Below, piece after piece: positions 56,945-64,000 of a stretch of DNA of 64,000 nt. A program made the position numbers and the translations under genes. Location of the stretch: positions 151,979,088 to 152,043,087 of the forward strand of contig CM077116.1 of the NCBI GenBank assembly GCA_039619475.1, read 5' to 3'. The notes under the pieces were generated by a model. That model was not told where the DNA came from. It saw nothing but the letters and a program-made list of their open reading frames with translations, and did no database searches. The DNA is from Icerya purchasi (taxonomy: Eukaryota; Arthropoda; Insecta; Hemiptera; Monophlebidae). Each line of letters begins with the position of its first letter. Position 1 is the first letter of the stretch.

Positions 56945-59760
56945 ATATATATATATATATGTATATATGTATATATGTATATATATGTATATACATATAT
57001 AGTACGTCTGGAGTTTCAAACTGACATGCAAGGTATCGCGGTTATTACAAAAAATCTCTTTTGCCCGCGTTGTTTGAATAAATCTTAAGAGACACCTCAA
57101 ATTACGTATTGGAATGATCCAAAGTAATTGGTTATTGAAATTTCCATATGCGTCTGAACTGGTGTAGATAACGAAATTCAATAAGGGAAAAGTTGGCTGA
57201 AGAAGGTTATGGTCAATTCTATCTTATTAGTTGTTATTTGAACTTATTTGGGATTCATTTTTAAAGAATGTTTAGCGTAAAATTGATTAAAAAATATATT
57301 AAAAATTGCAATTATAATGTTATAATTGACGTGCGAAATTAATCGCGAATATTTAATTTCCGCTGAAAATTACCGCTTCCGTTTTATTTGTTTTATAAGG
57401 AAACCGGGAGTTTTTCCATTGGAATTCTCGCTTTCAGAATTCCAACCTCGACATGTCATCACGAGGGGAAGTTAAATTTCCATAGTTAAAAATTCAAAAT
57501 CTAATTATTCTGCGAAGAATTTTATCTGTTGTTTTTGTTTTTAATTAATAAACAAAATTTTAATTTCACCGCTTTTAAGTCGGTAACGATATTCTTTTTT
57601 TTACACTTTATGCAACGCGATAAAGCGACATTTAATTCCGCTTTTGTAAAAATAACATTTTCGTCTCCTTCATAATTAAGCCGATTTCCCTGGTAAATTT
57701 TAACCTCTAGATTTATTGATCGTCATTGCGAACCCTAATCGCACGCTGAACTGTAATCTTTTTAATAGGAAAAACATATTTCACAACCTAATAGATCTAG
57801 AAATTTTTGTAGACCTCTAATCGCGAGAAAATTTAAAAACACATCCTCAATAAGCAAGTTCTGTAATAACATAATACGACTGATTTTAAGTTTTAAAATT
57901 CTACTAGTGGGAATCCGGAAGGGGTTATAAATTTCTCCTACAAAAAAAAAATATTGAATCTATCGAAAATACGCAACGCCCAGCAATTCGTTCGCCATTT
58001 TTCAATTGCTAACACGTACTACGTTATTAAAATCGCTCTATTGCTAAACGTACAACTTGCTAATTTTCCAAATGAATAGGCAACGATTCGATTTTATGAT
58101 TACGATCATAAATCGGGGTAATTCTGTGAGATATCTGTAATCTGCATAATGTCGATTTCGTCAATTGATTTAAAATTGGTAATTTCATAGCATTGAATAT
58201 CGGGAAAAAATAATAAATACTAAAATCGATGATTATTTTTGGCTTGCCGATTTTCTATTTATCACTTCGCACCTTTTCTTCATTTCTCACTGTTCAAAAA
58301 CATTTATTCGTTTTTGTCTCAATCACACGAGATTTTTTTTCAATAAAAAGATAAATTATATAAGAACAATTGCAAAATTTCGGATACAGATTAAACGGAA
58401 GCAATCTTTTTCCGCTATGATCTGTTTTTTTTTTTTTTAATTCTCAGGGGCAGAGCAGGTCTTTGTATGCCGCAATTGGTATCCGGCTCTCGCTTCAAGC
58501 AAGTTTTCCCTATCTGTTACTATCACTCGTAAAAGTGTAATTTATCCGCTGACTCTTTATTATTTTGAGACCGGGGATTCTTTGGCATATCCTTGATGTT
58601 TCCGTTAAACGTTGCGTCTTACTAAAGGGAAGGTGGGCTTGAAGGCCAACTTTCTTTCAACCGCTATTTTTGACGAAGGGAAATTTCCAGCCTTTTGCAT
58701 TCTCATAACGGGAAGGGGGAATAAACTAAGACAATTATAAAAACTATCCGATTTGTAATTTTAGAAAGAAACAGAAAAATGTTTTACCGAATAAAAACGG
58801 GTACAAAAATAATTAATATTTAACAACAGATAATTTTTACAATTATTCATCACATTATACTTACCGATAATAAATATTAATGAAAAATTACGAAATTTAA
58901 AATAAAAGTACGAATTAGAAACATAATTATGAAAATTTTATTACTGCAAAAAAGTTATTAACGAAAACAATATTTCAATAAAATGTAAAAACAGTTAATA
59001 AATATTATTAACAAGCGGTTCTTTACATTTATTCACACCTACTGGTAAAGAGTATAAATCAAAAAAATTGTTCGGGAAAACTAAGAAAGAATGAAACAAA
59101 GTAAAAGTGTGAATATAAAACGTACTTAATAATTTCCACGAAATCGCAGATCAAAACAGATATATAGGAATGATGCACAGAACATGTGTTGTGATTAGCG
59201 TTGCTCAGAACTAGGCGAGGCATTGGGTATCTCCATAAAAGCGAGTCCGATTTATTCCTCGTATCTTTTTCTCGCAGTCTGCGACCTCTTGATGAGAACA
59301 TATTTTTTATGTATGTAGTATCGGTTACATTGTCGAATTCTTTAAAAATTTCTTTCATTAAGTTCCCTTTGAGTTCATTTTATCAGCGTATTTGGTGTTT
59401 TCATCTGTGTGATTCAACCGCGATTGTACCTAAAACAGCTGATTCATAAAATCTCTTGTGTCGTTTTATTTGTACGCAATACGATTTCTGCAACGAAAAA
59501 GATTCGACAAAAATTGCCGCTATTAGACGAAATATTTTTTTCCTATGTGCTCTACATTACAATTAGTACGTATCAGGTATATGTATGTTAAAAAAGGAAA
59601 TTTGTTTTTCGCGATGATTGTAAAAATTCATTCGCCGTTCGAAAGCTACTCTACTGCAGAAGTTATAAGCTGATTTTGAAAATAATTTAGGTTTCTGTAA
59701 GAAAATTTGACATCTTATAAAAAAATATATATACCCGCATCTAACTACAGTGACTACGTG
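56945..59760. other. Unassigned AT-rich stretch
   Basis: It starts with a TATATG microsatellite (56940-57000). No coding or structural feature could be recognised in the rest. Short frames near 59060-59600 overlap on both strands without family features. Confidence 0.4.
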
Positions 59761-59769
59761 ATTTTTAGA

Positions 59770-60625
59770 CAAAATTCAACCATACAGGTTGGTTTAGTAG
59801 AAACAAAAATTAACCTATACAGGAGCATTAGACAAGGAGACTCGATGTCACCAAAACTATTCATTATTGCAATCGGTATTTGAGAAATTAAATTGGAACA
59901 GCAAGGGGTAAAAAATTGGACAAATATAACTCAGTCACCTCAGATATGCGGATGATATAGTACTTCTTAGCGAAGATATAGATAAACTAAAAGAAATGTG
60001 GTACAAGAACTTAATATAAGAAGCAAGGAAATAGGTCTAAAAATCAACATATCGACAACTGTCTTACTACGGAATGAGTTCTCGCAAAATAGTAATATTA
60101 CGATAGACTAGATGACAGTGCAGGAAGTGTGCCATCATTTAATTATTCAAGACCGATTATAAAACGTGACAACAGATTACATGAGGAAATAACAAGAAGA
60201 ACACAAATGGCTGCCCTAGTATGTGGTAAATTAAAGAACATCTTACAAAATAAAAAGATTTCTATAAGTCTTAAAAGGAAAACATTTAATCAATGTGTAC
60301 TGCCAGTGATGACTTACGGATGCAAAACATGGAACATCATAGCAGCAATGAAAGAAAGACTAAGAGTGGTACAGAGGAGGATTGAAAGAAGAATGATTGG
60401 CATAAATCTAAAGGATAAAAAAGAAAATAAATGGATCAGGGAAATTTCCGGAATAAAAGATGTAGTAGAAACGATAAAAGAATCAAGATGGAAATGGTCA
60501 TCTCGCAAGACATCCAGAACTCCTTACAAATACGGTGACAATAAAAAAGTGGAAAGAACTACGAGGGAGCTACATCCAGCAGTGGATTGAAAATAGCTGT
60601 AGATGATGATGATGATTTTATTTTT
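59770..60625 (+). pseudogene. RTE-like LINE RT and C-terminal region
   Basis: Broken frames show RSIRQGDSMSPKLFIIAI (palm), a RYADDIVLLSEDI catalytic block near 59945, LKINIST, then an open frame from 60129. That frame contains MTYGCKTWNI, MKERLRVVQRRIERRMIGI, NKWIREISGIKDV and RWKWSSRKTSRTP. This is the hallmark order of RTE-type ORF2 (R-x-RQGD; ERxMxGI; GxxDV). It ends near 60589, followed by a GATGATGATGAT simple repeat at 60602-60616, as is common at RTE/CR1-type 3' ends. Confidence 0.85.
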
Positions 60626-60629
60626 TAAA

Positions 60630-61345
60630 TTTCTTCAATTAATGAAATAATGACTATTAATTATTTTTCAGTTTATTGTTTGTTACATGTAGTTTTTAAA
60701 TATTTATGGTCGGGCAGAGCCGACTGTTTCGGCTAGTATTTCGAATCAAACAATCTGAAAAAAATCTAAAGCCCATTCTGGGAGCTAGAAAATATCTGAA
60801 ATATTATTTGCGTCCACACGTACGATTCAATTTCTAGCAAGCAAATACGGATTTTTTTAGTTATGGGTTGGTTCGAATTTCACCAGAAGTGAATTTTTTG
60901 ATTTTCAAAAGTTTAATTGAATTTAAAGTAATTTAATATATTACAAGTTGTAAGAAAATGGTATTTTCTAACGTCACAATAAGTTTTATGTACAATATGA
61001 AGAATTTTTTTTTCCATCGAATTTCATGTTTTTTTTAATATAAGTAACAGAAATTAATTAAATTTTAACTTTGAAGCTAAAAAAGATAGATACATTCAAC
61101 AAATACTAATCTGCATAAGTCATAATAGTCAAAAGAACTAATTGCAGACTTCACATGACAGCGAAAAAGGAAACAAAAAGAAGTGTTGCGATCGAGTACC
61201 ATCGTAAATAGATGTGCATAGTATACCGTATGTGTTTTCTAACGTTCTGTAGTAACCAGAGAGTTAAACATTTTCTTTTTCTATTTTTTTTTTGTTATAC
61301 ACTGTACCGGGATACCATACCATAACCAGCGATGAGGGTATACAA
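60630..61345. other. Unassigned AT-rich stretch
   Basis: No recognised coding or structural feature. Short AT-rich frames only. Confidence 0.4.
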
Positions 61346-61347
61346 AA

Positions 61348-62085
61348 TATAACTTTTTTTTTTTTTTTTTTTTTATATTTAAATGGGCACGCCAGCACAG
61401 GACATTTACCTAGCACAAAAGATTAAAAGAATAGAAGGACATATGGAGCGACAAGTTATATCAAGAAACGATTAGAGACAGAGGAAATGAAGGCGGATAA
61501 CAAGGGAACAACAGAAGGAGATGGAAAAGTGAGAATATAGAGGACACTGTAAGGTGTAGGGAGGCCAAGGCTAAGCAAATTGGAATAAAGGATCGCGCGT
61601 TCAGTAGAAATAAAGGAACATTCAAATAGTACGTGATTTGCATCACACGTGCCATTGAAGGTTGGAGGATGAAAGGGACACAAAGGAGATTGAACCAGAG
61701 CAAAGCGGAAACGAGAAGCCGGGAGCAGACTGTGATTAAAACGAAGGCGAACTATGGAAGAAATGACAGAACGGCTGATACTGGGAAAATTATTAAACCA
61801 TGGAGAAACGGATGGAGAAGGCTGTAAAGCAAGGTAAAAGGAGTCAGGGTTGGAGAAACAGGACGGATAGAGATCAGTCCAAAAGTCACGGTGAGAACGA
61901 AAAGAGAGAGAGTAAAGACTTTGGGAAGGAAATCTGCCTATGAAACGACCAGCAAGATCGTTACCAGCTATACCACAATGGCCAGGAATCCAAAGCAGGT
62001 CAATATGGATAGAACGGGAGGCTAATAAATTGAAAATCAAGGAGCGTATATAAAGAATAATAGGACAGGAAGAGGGTTATAACTT
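61348..62085 (-). pseudogene. I-like LINE, 5'-truncated, with target duplication
   Basis: On the minus strand a 194-codon frame begins inside RNase H (LLWIPGHCGIAGNDLAG) and runs through the family C-terminus (CDANHVLFECSFISTER) to SNRFLI-stop. The UTR contains TAGGTAAATGTCCTG and GGCGTGCCCA, then a poly(A) tail (poly(T) from 61354 to 61374 on the plus strand). TATAACTT at 61348-61355 and 62078-62085 is a likely target duplication bounding an insertion of about 720 bp. There are no stops in the remaining frame, which suggests a young copy. The catalytic Asp pattern in AGNDLAG differs from the usual NEAAD. Confidence 0.87.
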
Positions 62086-62089
62086 GTTG

Positions 62090-62570
62090 TTCGCCCCTTC
62101 TCCCCATTGGGAGTAATGGGGCTTTTATTACTTAAACCGTTACTTTAGTTCGGACATAAAAAGGTTTAAACTAGTTGTATAATATTAATATTAAAACGAT
62201 ACTTCCGTCTGCGTTCGTAGGACACCTTGATACCATCTTCTTTTTAATCGTCTCGCAGGGTTTCCGGGTAGAGTCCGAGTGTACATTTTCCTTATGTTGG
62301 CGTTACCATGGGATTGTAGTTGATTAAAAAATTTCTGGTATTGTGCCATATAAAATTTATCGATAAATGGAATGCAGAGATCGTGATGTAACGTCTCATT
62401 GGATACATATTTTGGTGCCGATGTTATCATGCGTAATATCTTAGACTGTTAGCGCTGGATTATCCGAGTATTTGATCTGCTGGCGCTACCGTATATTTCG
62501 ATTCCGTATTTCCTGATTGGGGCGATGACCGTCAAATAAACATTTTCTCAAACGGCGTATTTGCTCCTCA
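62090..62570 (-). pseudogene. Jockey-like ORF2 C-terminal region
   Basis: The minus strand shows VIAPIRKYGIEIYGSAS, then (after a stop) KILRMITSAPKYVSNETLHHDL, CIPFIDKFYMAQYQKFFNQL and LYTRTLPGN-like YTRTLPGNPARRLKRRW. These are the standard closing blocks of Jockey/CR1-type ORF2. The I-like LINE at 61348-62085 was inserted just downstream in its 3' UTR. Confidence 0.8.
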
Positions 62571-62574
62571 GTAG

Positions 62575-64000
62575 AATACGGGCAATCTACGAAAATCGAA
62601 ATAACTAAAAAATTTAAAGGTCCAAATTTAAATATTAAACGTAAATTATTATCCCATTGAAAAGAAGGCTATAAATAATATTTCTCTCGCTTGCATTTTA
62701 GTTTTTGAAATATTCTAATACAAACTTCATTTTTTAGCCAACATATTCGGATCGTCTGGTTAAAAAATAAACACCACGCGGACATTGCAATCCTTTCATG
62801 TTAAAGAGTTAAAAAATAAAACAATTCAAAATTCAAAACAAGTTCAGTCAAGCATGAGGTTTCATGCAGGATTCCGTATGAAAGTTAACAATAACTATAA
62901 TTATTTAGTATGTAAGAAAATTTGTTTGAATATACTTCTATTTTTATTTTACTATTTTAATTTAATATCTTAATAAATTTCAGAGATCTTTTCTAATAAT
63001 AATTTAAAACAGTAAAGCAAAATACTAATTTGAATCGAAGACTTAGACTAATTTGAAGTGCAATGTAATGGTTATGAAGAAAAATCAATTAAATCCTTTT
63101 TTTGTTTATTTAATTTTTATTTATTTTTTTAAATTATTGGTTTAGATTTAATAATACTAATATTAAGGTTTTATGATTTTTTAAAATGTGTAATTTTGTT
63201 AATCCCTACACCTATCTTTCTTGGATAGCCGATCGTTAAAGACATTTAATAAATATATAAACGAAAACACACAAAAAATATTAATTAGAAATAATATTAA
63301 TGCTACGTATCACTCTGCTGCGGCTGCTAGAATGCTGGTGCTCCCTGCTGACAGTTTGGTGTACGTTGCTGATTGCGTCCTGGATTCTCGGCGAATGGGA
63401 GGGAGAGACACGGTAATCGAAATTATAGTTTACGAATTTTGTAAATGTCACTAATTTGAAAACCGAATTTCGAGGCGATTTGGTTACTTTGTTATCAAAC
63501 TTCTTTCGGTTGCAAGACGAACTGGTTACTTTACTAAAAAAGGTCGATATAGTTCCGCGATGTGACAAAGACTGTCGTTCTACTGAGATGATTTTTTAAC
63601 AATTCGGTTTTTTCTTTCGACTCTCTCAATACGTTAGACCATTATTAAATTTTTTTTTTTTATTTATTTACTAGAATAGTGCGTTAAATTGTTTAACAAA
63701 TTGAAATACTATTCGCATCTGTTTTTCATCAGGCGGACGTACCACCTAAACAATGATGCGATGAGTCCGTTCCTTTCATTACAGTTCATAACAACACTAA
63801 CACAAGCTGTAATGAAAATAACCAAACCGAAACCTGCGATCCCGTTCCGTTTCTTAGACCTCGTACTAACACTACTAATGCAAATTATAACAGTCCGAAC
63901 CAAATTCTAAAAACCGCTGCAATCTCGTATTCCGATAAAGCCAAAAGAAAAATAACACCGATTAACAAACCCGTTTGTTCCATGCATTCAAGAAACCCAC
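62575..64000. other. Unassigned stretch to window end
   Basis: AT-rich with overlapping short frames at 63221-63568 and 63689-63910 on both strands. Base composition is more balanced at 63310-63430, but no domain or splice pattern is convincing. Confidence 0.3.

Overview
This is an AT-rich, gene-poor stretch of an animal nuclear genome, most likely an insect. The reasons are the variety of I-like, Jockey-like and RTE-like LINE remnants, mariner and hAT relics, a tRNA-headed SINE with an (ACTTT)n tail, microsatellites and poly(A) tails, and the lack of any bacterial gene organisation. I recognise no intact host gene. Two open stretches near 47.1-47.8 kb are the only candidate host exons, and they are weak. 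Nearly every recognisable protein-coding trace belongs to a mobile element, and most of these are broken.

Layout. 0-10 kb: eroded LINE pieces on both strands, including RTE endonuclease at 5.3-6.3 kb and I-like RNase H copies ending near 4.2 and 8.9 kb, plus small tandem repeats. 10.9-29.0 kb: a Jockey-like reverse transcriptase pseudogene on the + strand, cut in two by a 15,988-bp palindromic element (11797-27784). The insertion is flanked by a perfect 6-bp target duplication (ACTTAG), and the RT reading frame resumes on the far side. The element has two ~7.8-kb arms that look almost identical and a 348-bp asymmetric centre. Each arm holds a broken gene for an unfamiliar nuclease-like protein, two non-autonomous hAT elements with 8-bp duplications, and a subterminal zone of degenerate repeats. 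The centre cuts through a paralogue of the arm gene. This is the most unusual object in the window.

29-33 kb: little recognisable. 33.3-37.0 kb: the most complete LINE, with the end of ORF1, then ORF2 with endonuclease, RT and RNase H, RNase H C-terminal region and poly(A). It carries a frameshift, a stop and an internal deletion. 37.4 kb: a near-perfect 55-bp-arm hairpin. 39.6-46.5 kb: a dense nest holding an intact SINE with a 14-bp target duplication, a mariner transposase relic, a second SINE copy, several LINE fragments, a Helentron-type endonuclease fragment and a Jockey-like RT tail split by a hAT MITE. 46.5-49.7 kb: mostly unassigned. 49.7-53.8 kb: more LINE pieces, a 227-bp hAT-like MITE and a 1.45-kb foldback element with tRNA-like Pol III boxes in both arms. 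56.0-56.9 kb: an internally deleted mariner. 59.8-62.6 kb: an RTE RT relic and an I-like LINE inserted beside the tail of a Jockey-like element.

The elements record a relative order. The Jockey-like RT came first. The hAT insertions entered the ancestor of the palindrome before the arms were duplicated, because both arms carry them at mirrored sites with the same target duplications. How the palindrome formed, and what moved it, is the main open question.
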